Shown here piece after piece: positions 8,301-18,600 of a stretch of DNA of 64,000 nucleotides (position 1 is its first letter; each line of letters begins with the position of its first letter). A model generated the notes under the pieces. It did no database searches and was not told the origin of the DNA. It saw only the letters and a program-made list of their open reading frames with translations. A program made the position numbers and the translations under genes. The DNA is from Microcosmobacter sp040493455 (GTDB taxonomy: Bacteria > Bacteroidota > Bacteroidia > Flavobacteriales > Flavobacteriaceae): NCBI RefSeq assembly GCF_040493455.1, contig NZ_JANFDA010000003.1, forward strand, positions 186,001-250,000, in the 5' to 3' direction.

Positions 8301-9689
8301 ATGACATTAATCAAATCTATTTCTGGAATTAGAGGTACAATTGGAGGAAATGTAGGAGATAATCTTACACCGATTGATGCTGTAAAATTTGCTTCTGCCT
8401 ACGGAGTATGGCTAAAAGAACAGCGTAATAAAGACAACTACAGGGTAGTGGTTGGACGAGATGCGCGAATCTCGGGAGAGATGATACAAAATTTAGTGAT
8501 GAATACTCTTGTTGGTCTTGGTATTCATGTTATTGATTTGGGTCTGTCTACAACGCCAACTGTAGAAGTGGCGGTGCCTATGGAGCATGCTGATGGTGGA
8601 ATAATACTCACTGCTAGTCATAATCCTAAGCAATGGAATGCATTAAAATTACTGAACGCAAAGGGTGAGTTTCTTGATGCAGCTGCTGGTGCAAAAATCT
8701 TAGAGATTGCTGAAAGTGAAGCTATAGAATTTTCGGATGTAGATACACTTGGTAAAATTACCAAGAATCAAGCTTATATAGATTTGCATATCGATGAAGT
8801 TTTGAACTTGCCTTTAGTGAACAAAAAGGCTATAGAAGATGCCAATTTTAAGGTTGTTGTTGATGGTGTGAATTCTACAGGAGGTATTGCAATTCCATTG
8901 TTACTAGAACGCCTTGGTGTTCATCCAGTTAAATTGTACTGTGAGCCTAATGGGCATTTTCCTCATAACCCTGAACCTTTAAAAGAACACTTAACGGATT
9001 TAGCTGAAGCTGTTGTTAAGGAGCATGCAGATTTGGGTATTGTTGTAGACCCAGATGTTGATCGTCTGGCGTTTATGGATGAGCAAGGCGAGATGTTTGG
9101 AGAGGAATATACTTTAGTGGCGTGTGCAGATTATGTACTTGGTAAAACTCCAGGGAATACTGTGAGTAATATGAGTTCTACGAGAGCATTGAGCGATGTG
9201 ACTAAATCTCATGGAGGCTCTTATGAAGCTAGTGCTGTCGGTGAAGTGAATGTAGTAGAGTTAATGAAGAAGAACAACGCGATTATTGGAGGTGAAGGCA
9301 ATGGTGGTATTATTTATCCTGAATTACATTATGGTAGAGATGCATTAGTTGGTGTAGCGTTATTTTTGAGTTTATTGGCTGAAAGAAAAATGAAGACCAG
9401 CGAGCTTAGAGCGACATATCCAAGTTACTTTATGAGCAAAAAGAAAATTCAGTTGACGCCTCAAATCAATGTTGATGAAATACTCAGTACGATGGAGTCT
9501 AGATATAGTCATGAAAATCTTACGACAATTGATGGTGTAAAAATAGATTTTGCCGAGAAATGGGTACATCTTAGAAAGAGTAATACAGAACCAATTATAA
9601 GAATTTATACTGAAGCCAAATCACAGCAAGAAGCCGATACTTTGGCGGATGCCATTATTGCTGAAATTAAAGAAGTGGCTAATATTTAG
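8301..9689 (+). CDS. glmM: Phosphoglucosamine mutase
   Basis: Interconverts glucosamine-6-phosphate and glucosamine-1-phosphate for UDP-GlcNAc, hence peptidoglycan and LPS. The alpha-D-phosphohexomutase domains are all present: the phosphoserine loop TASHNPKQWN with Ser106, the Mg-binding DPDVDR near residue 253, the sugar-binding GGEGNGG around residue 332, and the C-terminal phosphate-binding RKSNTEPIIR. The length of 462 and the N-terminal ISGIRGTIGG fit the Bacteroidota GlmM group rather than phosphomannomutase, although the two are hard to separate without a tree. The start is supported by an 8-bp consensus -7 element just upstream. The next gene begins 26 bp downstream on the same strand. 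Confidence 0.93.
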   Translation: MTLIKSISGIRGTIGGNVGDNLTPIDAVKFASAYGVWLKEQRNKDNYRVVVGRDARISGEMIQNLVMNTLVGLGIHVIDLGLSTTPTVEVAVPMEHADGGIILTASHNPKQWNALKLLNAKGEFLDAAAGAKILEIAESEAIEFSDVDTLGKITKNQAYIDLHIDEVLNLPLVNKKAIEDANFKVVVDGVNSTGGIAIPLLLERLGVHPVKLYCEPNGHFPHNPEPLKEHLTDLAEAVVKEHADLGIVVDPDVDRLAFMDEQGEMFGEEYTLVACADYVLGKTPGNTVSNMSSTRALSDVTKSHGGSYEASAVGEVNVVELMKKNNAIIGGEGNGGIIYPELHYGRDALVGVALFLSLLAERKMKTSELRATYPSYFMSKKKIQLTPQINVDEILSTMESRYSHENLTTIDGVKIDFAEKWVHLRKSNTEPIIRIYTEAKSQQEADTLADAIIAEIKEVANI

Positions 9690-9715
9690 TATTTTTAATG
9701 CGCTAATCTATATTC

Positions 9716-11218
9716 ATGATTACTCCAGATTCAAATACAGTTCAAAAAACAGAACTAGAGCATTATTTTGACCAATTTAGGAAACAGATAATAGGTATAG
9801 ATCAAGAGTTTGTCTCTCCTTATGGAAAGCAAAAGATTGTCTACACGGATTGGACGGCTTCAGGGCGTTTGTATCGTCCGATTGAAGAAAAAATCATGAA
9901 TGATTTTGGTCCTTATGTGGCCAATACACATACTGAAACTACAGAGTCTGGAACTGCAATGACACTGGCATATCATAAAGCAAAAGATATTATCAAAGCT
10001 CATGTTAATAGTAGTGAAGACGATGTGTTGATTGCTTCTGGAAATGGGATGACTGGTGTCGTCAATAAGTTTCAGAGAATCCTTGGGCTTAAAGTCCCAG
10101 AGAATTTAAGAGAATACACAGATATTCCCGATGATATACGTCCAGTAGTTTTTGTTACGCATATGGAGCACCACTCTAATCAAACATCTTGGTTAGAGAC
10201 AATGGCTATTGTTGAGGTAATTCCTGCATGCTCAAAAGGATTAGTTTGCATGGATAGCTTTAAGGCTCTGCTCGAAAAGTATAAAGATAAACCGCTCAAA
10301 ATAGCTTCTGTTACAGGAGGTTCTAACGTTACTGGAATTCAGGCACCAGTACATACTATTGCAAAATTAATGCATCAGAATGGTGGTGTGTGTTTTGTGG
10401 ATTATGCCTGTGCTGGTCCTTATATAGACATTGATATGCATCCTGAAGATAAGGAAGCTTATTTGGATGCTATTTTCTTTTCACCACACAAATTTCTTGG
10501 AGGTCCTGGTACTTGCGGAATTTTGGTCTTCAACAAGAAACTGTATAACAATATGATTCCTGATTGTCCTGGAGGAGGCACAGTAAGCTGGACAAATCCT
10601 TGGGGTGAACATAAGTATTTTGATGATATTGAAGATAGAGAAGATGGGGGTACACCTGGGTTTTTGCAAACCATTAGAACGGCTTTATCTATAAAGCTGA
10701 AAGAGCAGATGGGTGTTGATAAAATGCTAAAGCGTGAGCATGAAATTGTTGAACAATTATTTGATGCTTTTGAAGCAATACCAAACCTGAACATTCTAGC
10801 ACCACAACATAGAGATCGTTTGGGAGTAATTTCTTTTTACATAGACGATTTGCATTATAATTTGGGCGTAAAATTATTGAACGACCGTTTTGGAATTCAA
10901 ACTAGAGGAGGTTGTAGCTGTGCAGGAACCTATGGACATTATCTATTGCATGTAGATTATGAAACGTCGCACGAGTTAACCAATGAAATTTCAATTGGAG
11001 ATCTTGCCAGGAAACCAGGTTGGATACGATTATCAATTCATCCTACAACCACATCGGAAGAGGTAGATTTTATCTGCAAGTCTGTAAAGGCTCTAGCAGA
11101 ACATCACGAAGAATGGTCTAAAGCCTACGATTACGATCGTTATACAAACGAGTTTGTACACAAAGAATTTAGTAACAAGGTTAAAGAAAACCGTTTAAAA
11201 GATTGGTTTACGCTTTAG
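9716..11218 (+). CDS. Class V PLP-dependent aminotransferase (cysteine desulfurase-like)
   Basis: A 500-residue cytoplasmic PLP enzyme with fold-type I, class V features: THMEHHSNQTSWLE (substrate and PLP contacts), VDYACAGPYIDIDM with the PLP-pairing Asp, and FFSPHKFLGGPGTCG, where Lys forms the Schiff base (about residue 260). The C-terminal part has TRGGCSCAGTYGHYLL, with Cys residues where cysteine desulfurases carry their catalytic loop, but the protein is about 100 residues longer than SufS/IscS. It may be a desulfurase, a selenocysteine lyase relative or another lyase; no partner Suf/Isc genes are near. It ends 11 bp inside the convergent acyltransferase gene. The family is certain, the reaction is not. 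Confidence 0.85.
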   Translation: MITPDSNTVQKTELEHYFDQFRKQIIGIDQEFVSPYGKQKIVYTDWTASGRLYRPIEEKIMNDFGPYVANTHTETTESGTAMTLAYHKAKDIIKAHVNSSEDDVLIASGNGMTGVVNKFQRILGLKVPENLREYTDIPDDIRPVVFVTHMEHHSNQTSWLETMAIVEVIPACSKGLVCMDSFKALLEKYKDKPLKIASVTGGSNVTGIQAPVHTIAKLMHQNGGVCFVDYACAGPYIDIDMHPEDKEAYLDAIFFSPHKFLGGPGTCGILVFNKKLYNNMIPDCPGGGTVSWTNPWGEHKYFDDIEDREDGGTPGFLQTIRTALSIKLKEQMGVDKMLKREHEIVEQLFDAFEAIPNLNILAPQHRDRLGVISFYIDDLHYNLGVKLLNDRFGIQTRGGCSCAGTYGHYLLHVDYETSHELTNEISIGDLARKPGWIRLSIHPTTTSEEVDFICKSVKALAEHHEEWSKAYDYDRYTNEFVHKEFSNKVKENRLKDWFTL

Positions 11219-12092
11219 GCGCTTTGTCATAATGCTTCCAGCGTTTGTGCGTCCATAAGTAATATTCGGGAGCGTCTTTGATTTGGTCTTCTAACTGACG
11301 TAGGAATAAGTCGGTGACTTCAAAGTTTTCAAAGTTCTTGGGGTTTTCAGCAAGTGTTACTAATTCAGCTTCATAATAACCGCGTTTCACCTTTTTTATT
11401 TTCAAGTAACTCACTGCCATGTCCAGTTTTTTGGCAATCACTTCAGCACCAACAAACGTAGGAACCTTAATATTCATGAACTCAGCCCAATGATTTTTAT
11501 CATTTAGTTTTGGAGACTGATCACTCAAAAAGCCAATCATGAAAGGAACATCTTGCTTGGTTAACTCCACCATCTTTGGATAGGTATCTCTTGTGCTGAT
11601 AAGTGTGGTGTTGTATTTTGATCTAATACGTCTTACTAAGGCATCAAAATATTTGTTCTTTATCTTTTTATAAACTCCAAATCCTTTAAAATTGAAATAA
11701 TTCTCCGTTACCATAGACCATTCGTAACTGGCATAATGACCATACATTACGATGACATTTTTTTGCAAGCCTTCCAGTCTGGTGAATTCTTCAGGATTGA
11801 TCATTGCAAATCGCTTCAAAAGTGATTTTTTTGAAGCTGACATTGATTTGATCATTTCCAAAAACATATCGCACATGTGGCGATAAAACTTTTTGGTTAT
11901 TGCTTTAATTTCCTGTTCGGACTTTTCAGGAAAAACTAAATTGAGATTACTTTTTACAGTTTTTCGTCTATAACCAATAACATAAAATATAAGCACATAC
12001 ACCAAATCTGAAACCATATATAGTAACCTAAATGGTAAAATTGATACTAATAGTAAAAAAGGATATGCTATAATGTATACAATGAGATGCAT
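11208..12092 (-). CDS. Lysophospholipid/lipid A acyltransferase (LpxL/HtrB family)
   Basis: Inner-membrane enzyme that adds a secondary acyl chain to lipid A or a related lipid. In the 294-residue protein a membrane segment at about 3-22 (VYIIAYPFLLLVSILPF) is followed by the family's catalytic HxxxxE motif in YGHYASYEW, then FLSDQSP and the C-terminal YYLWTHKRWKH, a signature of the group. The longer frame starts at 12116, but that ATG lies inside the -7 promoter element (12114-12121), so I use the ATG at 12090-12092. Divergent from the rhomboid gene. Its 3' end overlaps the aminotransferase by 11 bp, tail to tail. Confidence 0.9.
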   Translation of the reverse strand: MHLIVYIIAYPFLLLVSILPFRLLYMVSDLVYVLIFYVIGYRRKTVKSNLNLVFPEKSEQEIKAITKKFYRHMCDMFLEMIKSMSASKKSLLKRFAMINPEEFTRLEGLQKNVIVMYGHYASYEWSMVTENYFNFKGFGVYKKIKNKYFDALVRRIRSKYNTTLISTRDTYPKMVELTKQDVPFMIGFLSDQSPKLNDKNHWAEFMNIKVPTFVGAEVIAKKLDMAVSYLKIKKVKRGYYEAELVTLAENPKNFENFEVTDLFLRQLEDQIKDAPEYYLWTHKRWKHYDKAPKA

Positions 12093-12113
12093 TAATGTAT
12101 TAGTTTTGTGGCA

Positions 12114-12121
12114 CAAATATA
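12114..12121 (-). promoter_or_regulatory. -7 promoter element for the acyltransferase gene
   Basis: The minus strand reads TATATTTG, an exact TAnnTTTG match, 21 bp upstream of the chosen ATG. The alternative ATG at 12116 falls within this element, which decides the start. No good -33 box. Confidence 0.5.
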
Positions 12122-12153
12122 ATGTTATATTTATCGATACGTTTTAGATTATT

Positions 12154-12801
12154 ATGGGAATAAGTATAGTAACAATAGTCATCATTGTAGCCAATGTTTT
12201 GATAACACAAAAAGGGTTCAATGATTACGGATTTTTTGACCGTTATAAGTTCAATGTCGGCAGTGTTAGAAGAGGTGAGCAAATAAGAATGTTTAGTTCT
12301 GGCTTCTTGCATGTAGATAACAAGCATCTAGCGTTCAACATGATTACGTTGTTCTTCTTTGCAGATGTTGTTGTTAAGCATTTAGGACAGTTTGAATTTA
12401 TCGTCATTTATATCTCCAGCCTTATTCTAGGGAGCTTGTTTTCGCTTTATTTTCATAAGGACAATTATTACTATAGTGCTGTAGGAGCTAGTGGTGCTGT
12501 TACGGGGATTCTTTACTCAGCTATATTATTGAGACCAGATATGAACCTATATATGTTTTTCATTCCTGTACCAATACCAGCATATATTTTTGGAATAGGA
12601 TACTTATTGTTTTCCATATATGGAATGAAAAATAAGCTTGGCAATATTGGGCATGATGCACACTTTGGAGGTGCAGTAGGAGGTTACATAGTAACTTTAA
12701 TGTTAGCTCCTTATTTATTTAAGGCTAACTTATTAATGGTAGGATTGTTAGCAGTCCCCATTCTTATACTTTTTGTAATGCACAAAACAGGAAAGTTATA
12801 A
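12154..12801 (+). CDS. Rhomboid-family intramembrane serine protease
   Basis: A 215-residue polytopic membrane protein with about six hydrophobic segments. The rhomboid catalytic pair is visible: GASG with Ser114, and a His near residue 170 in GHDAHFGGAVGG. The GxxxG-type packing of that last helix, the LHVDNKHLAFNM motif before helix 2 (His/Asn of the oxyanion region) and the absence of extra domains make it a minimal bacterial rhomboid. It would cleave transmembrane proteins in the inner membrane; substrates are unknown. It stands alone, divergent from the acyltransferase, and ends at a strong bidirectional terminator. Confidence 0.92.
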   Translation: MGISIVTIVIIVANVLITQKGFNDYGFFDRYKFNVGSVRRGEQIRMFSSGFLHVDNKHLAFNMITLFFFADVVVKHLGQFEFIVIYISSLILGSLFSLYFHKDNYYYSAVGASGAVTGILYSAILLRPDMNLYMFFIPVPIPAYIFGIGYLLFSIYGMKNKLGNIGHDAHFGGAVGGYIVTLMLAPYLFKANLLMVGLLAVPILILFVMHKTGKL

Positions 12802-12803
12802 AT

Positions 12804-12835
12804 TAAAAAGAGAGGTTTTAAAACCTCTCTTTTTA
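12804..12835. terminator. Bidirectional intrinsic terminator
   Basis: Perfect inverted repeat AAAAAGAGAGGTTTT/AAAACCTCTCTTTTT between the rhomboid stop and the stop of the convergent TlpA-like gene. It has A and T runs on both sides, so it can end transcription in both directions. Confidence 0.88.
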
Positions 12836-12836
12836 A

Positions 12837-13979
12837 TTAGTTGTTAAGTAGTTCTGCTACCTTCAATCCTAAAGCAGGGCCTCGAAGATTCTTTGCTACT
12901 ATTGTTCCATTTTCATCTAAGATATAGGTTGCAGGGATGGAAGATATATTATATAGTCTGGCTACAGGATCATTGAAGTAGCTCAAATTAGACACATGAT
13001 GCCAATTAAGTTTGTCATCTTCTATGGCTTTTAACCAACGGTCTTTTTGATTAGCTCTATCTAGCGATACACCAATAATTTCCAAACCTTTATCGTGATA
13101 TTGTTCGTATACTCTAACCACATTAGGGTTTTCTCGTCTACATGGACCACACCAAGATGCCCAGAAGTCTACGATAGTTACTTTTCCTTTAATATCATTT
13201 AGAGCGATTTTATTTCCGTCTTTATCAGGCGCAGTAAATAAAGGTGCTTTTTTTCCTATTTGTAAAGCTTCAGACTTTTTTTGCTTTTCAATATGAGCAA
13301 GCATTTTGGTTTTTACAACTGTACCTTTTTTAGAGTTCTTAAGGTCGTCATCTAGTTCTTCGAAACTATTCATGAATCGTTCTGTATCGACATCTTTAGA
13401 TTTAGACTGTTGTTCCAATAGAATCAAAGAAACCACACTCTCTGGATTTTGTGAAACAAAATCGTACCCAAAATTTTTCAACTCCTCATTTTTAGCACTT
13501 ATTTTTTCTTGTAAAGTTTTCAGTAACTCTTCATCTTTAGCATAATTAGCTTGTCTTTGCTCTCCTAAGAGTTGTTGCACATCTTTACGTTTAGCCATGA
13601 GGTTATCATTAAACGTCGTGAATAAATCCGTGGCTTCAGAACCTGTGATTTTAGATTTCGCGATAACGTCTTTATCGATATCGACCACAATATCATCATT
13701 CTCTAAAACCAATTGTACACTTCCACGTACGTTATCAATAGTGATAAAATACATTCCTGGAGACTCGGCTTTTCCTTCAAATGTAAATGCTTCATTCATT
13801 ACAATAGCAGTGTCTACAGGGATTTGTCTGCCCTTGTCACCAGAAACTTTTAGGTAAGCTCTAATACCATTGTATACTCCAGGTGCATTCGCCGTAATGA
13901 TATAAGAATCTCTTTTTGGTTCATCTTTACATGAACTAAACAATAAGGTTAAAACTAATAGAATACTTAAGTTTTTCAT
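12837..13979 (-). CDS. TlpA-like thiol-disulfide oxidoreductase lipoprotein (DUF4369)
   Basis: Periplasmic, outer- or inner-membrane-tethered redox protein. Residues 1-17 are a lipoprotein signal (LLVLTLLFSSC). The N-terminal part (about 22-230) resembles the DUF4369 domain that precedes thioredoxin in many Bacteroidota. The AhpC/TSA-thioredoxin domain starts at IGKKAPLFTAPD and carries the redox motif WASWCGPCR near residue 275; the cis-Pro loop is in NISSIPATYILD. Likely a disulfide reductase in cytochrome maturation or oxidative defence; the precise partner is unknown. It is divergent from mnmE, with a -7 promoter at 14001-14008. Confidence 0.93.
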   Translation of the reverse strand: MKNLSILLVLTLLFSSCKDEPKRDSYIITANAPGVYNGIRAYLKVSGDKGRQIPVDTAIVMNEAFTFEGKAESPGMYFITIDNVRGSVQLVLENDDIVVDIDKDVIAKSKITGSEATDLFTTFNDNLMAKRKDVQQLLGEQRQANYAKDEELLKTLQEKISAKNEELKNFGYDFVSQNPESVVSLILLEQQSKSKDVDTERFMNSFEELDDDLKNSKKGTVVKTKMLAHIEKQKKSEALQIGKKAPLFTAPDKDGNKIALNDIKGKVTIVDFWASWCGPCRRENPNVVRVYEQYHDKGLEIIGVSLDRANQKDRWLKAIEDDKLNWHHVSNLSYFNDPVARLYNISSIPATYILDENGTIVAKNLRGPALGLKVAELLNN

Positions 13980-14000
13980 GATCGTTTTTTTGTATTGCTA

Positions 14001-14008
14001 CAAATATA
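14001..14008 (-). promoter_or_regulatory. -7 promoter element for the TlpA-like gene
   Basis: The minus strand reads TATATTTG, 22 bp upstream of the start codon; exact match to TAnnTTTG. A -33 box is not clear. Confidence 0.5.
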
Positions 14009-14064
14009 AAAAGTTATCCCACTTTGAGAATAGCTTTAATAGTAATATTAACAGTTTTATAGTG

Positions 14065-14072
14065 TACTTTTG
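14065..14072 (+). promoter_or_regulatory. -7 promoter element for mnmE
   Basis: TACTTTTG matches TAnnTTTG exactly, 24 bp before the mnmE ATG. No clear -33 box at the expected distance. Confidence 0.5.
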
Positions 14073-14095
14073 TATCAAATTTGAAGACCATTTAA

Positions 14096-15493
14096 ATGAC
14101 TCAAAACGATACTATTGTTGCTCTAGCAACACCTTCTGGCTCTGGAGCTATTGCAGTTATACGATTGTCTGGTACAAGTGCCATAGTCATTGCCGATAAG
14201 CAATTTAAATCTGTATCTGGAAAAGCTTTGGCCAACCAAAAAACACATACGATCCATTTAGGACATATAGTTGATGGTGATAAAGAGCTAGATGAAGTTT
14301 TGGTTTCGGTGTTTAAGAATCCAAACTCCTATACAGGTGAAGATGTCGTAGAAATTAGCTGTCATGGGTCTACATATATTCAACAAGAAATCATTCAATT
14401 GTTTTTGAGAAGTGGCTGTAGAATGGCAAATGCTGGAGAATTCACACTACGTGCGTTTTTGAATGGTAAATTAGATTTGAGTCAGGCAGAAGCTGTTGCC
14501 GATGTTATTGCGAGTGATAATGAAGCCTCTCACAAGATAGCCATGCAACAAATGCGTGGTGGGTTTTCATCTGAAATTGCAAAGCTACGCGAGGAACTCA
14601 TGAACTTTGCCTCATTGATTGAGTTGGAACTCGACTTTGCAGAAGAAGATGTTGAATTTGCAGACCGTTCTGCTTTCAAAGAGCTTATCGATAGAATTAG
14701 TTTTGTATTGAAACGTTTGATTGATTCTTTTGCTGTAGGTAATGTGATTAAGAATGGAATTCCAGTCGCGATTGTTGGTGAACCCAATGTAGGTAAGTCC
14801 ACACTGTTGAACGCACTGCTCAATGAGGAACGTGCTATCGTTAGTGATATCGCTGGAACAACTAGAGATACTATTGAAGATGAGATCGTTATAGATGGTG
14901 TTGGCTTCAGGTTTATCGATACAGCTGGGATCAGAGATACTGAGGATGTGGTCGAAAGTATTGGAATTCAAAAAACTTTTGAAAAAATAGCTCAAGCTCA
15001 AGTTGTCATTTACTTATTTGAAGCAAGTGAGAAAGAGTTATCTAAGCTTCAATTGGAAATCGAAAAAATCAAAAACAAGTATCCCCAAAAACCTTTAGTG
15101 GTTATCGCTAATAAAGTTGATCAATTGAATGAGGTTGAATTAAGCAAACTAGATGTCATTTCGAGCGCAGTTGAGAAATCTCATTTTTTGAAAATCTCTG
15201 CTAAGCATGGAGAAGGTGTAGACAGTCTAAAAGAAACATTATCAAATTTTGTCAATACGGGAGCCTTACGAAATGATGAAACCATCGTCACCAATACACG
15301 CCATTATGATGCCTTGTTAAAAGCTTTTGAAGAAATTCAAAAAGTAAAGTATGGTTTAGACTCAGGCTTATCGGGAGACCTTATGGCCATCGACATCCGT
15401 CAAGCCTTATTCCACTTTGGAGAAATTACAGGAGAAATCACTACTGACGATCTCCTTGGAAACATCTTCGCTAATTTTTGTATCGGGAAGTAA
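14096..15493 (+). CDS. mnmE: tRNA uridine-5-carboxymethylaminomethyl modification GTPase MnmE
   Basis: With MnmG, installs the cmnm5 group on the wobble uridine of certain tRNAs. The 465-residue protein is complete: an N-terminal folate-binding domain (DTIVALATPSGSGAIAVIRLSG, then GEFTLRAFLNGKLDLSQAEA), a GTPase domain inserted in the helical part with G1 GEPNVGKS (about 227-234), G2/switch GTTRDTIED, G3 DTAGIR and G4 NKVD, and the C-terminal CIGK containing the essential Cys of the family. Monocistronic by position. No anomalies. Confidence 0.98.
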   Translation: MTQNDTIVALATPSGSGAIAVIRLSGTSAIVIADKQFKSVSGKALANQKTHTIHLGHIVDGDKELDEVLVSVFKNPNSYTGEDVVEISCHGSTYIQQEIIQLFLRSGCRMANAGEFTLRAFLNGKLDLSQAEAVADVIASDNEASHKIAMQQMRGGFSSEIAKLREELMNFASLIELELDFAEEDVEFADRSAFKELIDRISFVLKRLIDSFAVGNVIKNGIPVAIVGEPNVGKSTLLNALLNEERAIVSDIAGTTRDTIEDEIVIDGVGFRFIDTAGIRDTEDVVESIGIQKTFEKIAQAQVVIYLFEASEKELSKLQLEIEKIKNKYPQKPLVVIANKVDQLNEVELSKLDVISSAVEKSHFLKISAKHGEGVDSLKETLSNFVNTGALRNDETIVTNTRHYDALLKAFEEIQKVKYGLDSGLSGDLMAIDIRQALFHFGEITGEITTDDLLGNIFANFCIGK

Positions 15494-15622
15494 TTCGTAC
15501 CAAGTACTACAACAAGTTCAAAATAAAAATAACCTTTTTATTTACGTACCAACACTTATATAATAAGTGCCGCTTCGTATTTCCTACATCTACGAATTAA
15601 TGGAATTTTGTTTAAAAATGCC

Positions 15623-18600
15623 ATGATGAAAACTATTAGCTTAACAGAGTTCTTTAAAAGATATGGATATAGGTTAGTTATCAACACTTTTATTCTAACA
15701 CTTTTTCTTTGTTTCCTATCAAATTCCGCATGGGGACAGCAAGTTTTCGATTATACTGGAGGTTTACAGAGCTATACTGTAGATGCCAATGCCCAAGAAG
15801 GCTCACAACTTACATTTAAAATAAAAGGAGGTGACGGTGGTCGTGCAGAAGTATGTGACTGTAAAGCAGGAGGAGGAAATGGAGCTATTACAGAAGCTAC
15901 GATAACCATTGGATCTAATACGAGTGCTGGTCAAATACCACCGGGTACTGAACTTCGATTTATTGTTGGTGGAAAAGGAACGGATGAAATTAGATCTGGT
16001 TGCTTTGCAGGTTCTACTGGAAGTGGTGGTGGAGGTACCGCAGTGTTGGCAAATATAAATGCTGCTTGGCAAATTATTGCAGTAGCTGGTGGCGGTGGCG
16101 GTGCCTATCAAGGTCATTTCATTAGTTGTGTTGATAGACAACACGGACAAGGAGGACGCGCCACAACTTTTGGCGGAAATGGTGGTGGTTCTGGTGCAGG
16201 AACTGCTGGTTCTAATGGCACTGGAGGTGCTGGGTCTGGTAGTGGTGTTGCCGATTGGGTGGATATTTCAGGCGGAGGCGGCGGTGCCTTTTCAAATGGT
16301 ACAGGTGATAATAGTACAAGTCCATCTGCTCATCCGATGGGAGGCAAGTTAGGATTTCCATCAGGAGGTGCTGGAGGTACCGAAGACGACTATGCTGGCG
16401 GATGGGGTTTTGGTGGAGGTGGCTCATCAGATGAGGGAGCTGGCGGCGGTGGTGGCTATTCTGGTGGCGGCGGCGGAAGTGAATTTGATAATGGCGGCGG
16501 CGGCGGTAGCTTTGCCAACCCATTATATACTTCAAATGTGAACATTACGGCAGGCAGCTATGATAATAACACTGAGCATGGATATGTCGAAGTACAACAC
16601 GAATGTACTATAAACGTAACTGGTTTTGAATATATCAACCCTTTATGCTCCGATGACGATCAGGGGCGTATTCAATTCAACTATACACTTTCTGATACGG
16701 GATATTGTGATATGGCATTAGACTGGAACCTTTCTCCATCTAATGGATGGAATTATTTAGGGGATGGTATTTTCCGCTCCATGAGAGCTGGGGATTACAC
16801 ATTGACCGTTACTAATTTAGGTACTGGAGATATCTTTGAATACGATTTCACCGTGAGCGCTACAAATGTGCCTCCTGTAGCCGTGTGCGAAGAAAATATT
16901 ACCGTTACTTTGGGTCCTGATGGCCTCTATATCGATCCGGACTTTGCACAGGTCATGGACGCTGGGTCTTATCACCCAACTTGCGATTATGTCTTGGATT
17001 TGGATGCTCAACGGACTATTTTTCATTGTGGTGATGTAGGGAGAGAGACACCTGTTATTTTAACTGTAACTGCAGAGAATGGTGCTTGGGACTATTGTAC
17101 GACCTATGTTACGGTCTTGCCTTATGAAGGCCCTACAGCCAATTGTGTGCCTGATTTTGAATTAGATTTAGAAGGACAATCGTACAAGGTGCTTTCAATA
17201 GATGATATTAATGATAATTCTTCCTTCTTTTGTGAAGATGGCACGATACTTTTTGCAGCTGGTACAGACATCCATTATAATTGTGACGATTTGGGGCAGA
17301 CCATACCCATTACAATCATCATGACTGACCTTGTTGGAAATACATCAGAGTGTACCACTATGATGACTGTTATTGATAGTAGCATACCCGTGGCCATTTG
17401 TAAAGACACCTACACTTTGGCCCTTCAAAATGGTACGGCTATCCTCGATCCAGCTGAATTAGATAATGGTAGTTATAGTAATGATCAATGTGGTGATCTT
17501 ACATTTTCTGCAGATGTTGAAACGTTAACTTGTGATGATGTGGGTGAGCAACAGGTGACCTTCACGGTCACCAGTGCCAATGGGAATTCTGATTCGTGTG
17601 AAGTCACGCTTATTGTTACGGAAAATGGAGAATTTACAGCACAATGCCAAAACATTACCGTGGCACTCGATGACAATGGAACGTATACACTAGATCCAAG
17701 TGAAATAGAAAATGAAAGTATAGCCATTGGTTGCGCACCTCCTACATTTACCATTTCACAGGATACCTTTACATGTGACAACTTAGGAGATAACTTGGTA
17801 ACCTTAACCATGACATCTTCAGATGGTCTTCAAACCAGTTCTTGTGAAGCTACCGTTACGGTCATTGATGACATAGCCCCTACGTTTGATACGGATCTTT
17901 ATGACGAAATGACTATAGATCTCCGTTATGGTGGAACGATTACTTCATTGATCTCGGTGTTCAACTCTAATTCTTCTGATAATTGTAGTGTGCAGAGTGC
18001 AGGATTTACAGGCCCAACTTCTTTTACGTGTGATCAATTAGGAACATCGGTCCCTTCTTCCTGGACCATTGAAGATCAAAGTGGGAATACCTATGTGCAT
18101 AATTTTGTTGTACACGTCATTAATACCCGCGAAGTCAGTATTGCATGTGCCCCTATTGATATTGATGTGACCAATGTACAAGGACAATATACCTTAACCG
18201 ATGGTGATATCTACAATATATTATTTAACGCAGATGAATTTACTGAACTTGCTTGTTATGATATAATGGATCTTACATTGAGTCAAACGACTTTTGATTG
18301 GGCAGAAGATCCCTATTCGGTAGATGTTACGATATCCCTAACTGATGAAAATGGAACCGAACATAGTTGTACTTCAGCAGTCAATGTAAATCCTATTGAT
18401 ACTGCTTTTGTGATGACTTTTGAGACCTCTGGCACATTTGAAACGATCACTATTCCTACAACTGGAGACGGTTATAATTATAGTATAAATTGGGGTGACG
18501 GAACTGTAGAAACAGGTCTTACAGGAGATGCTACCCATGAATATAGTTACCCGGCGGTCTATACGGTTTTAATTACAGGAGATTTTCCGCGTATTTACTT

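Noticed and set aside
16080..16520. GC-rich block in an otherwise AT-rich genome, possibly foreign DNA
   Set aside because: The shift is explained by runs of glycine codons (GGN) in one reading frame of the surface protein.
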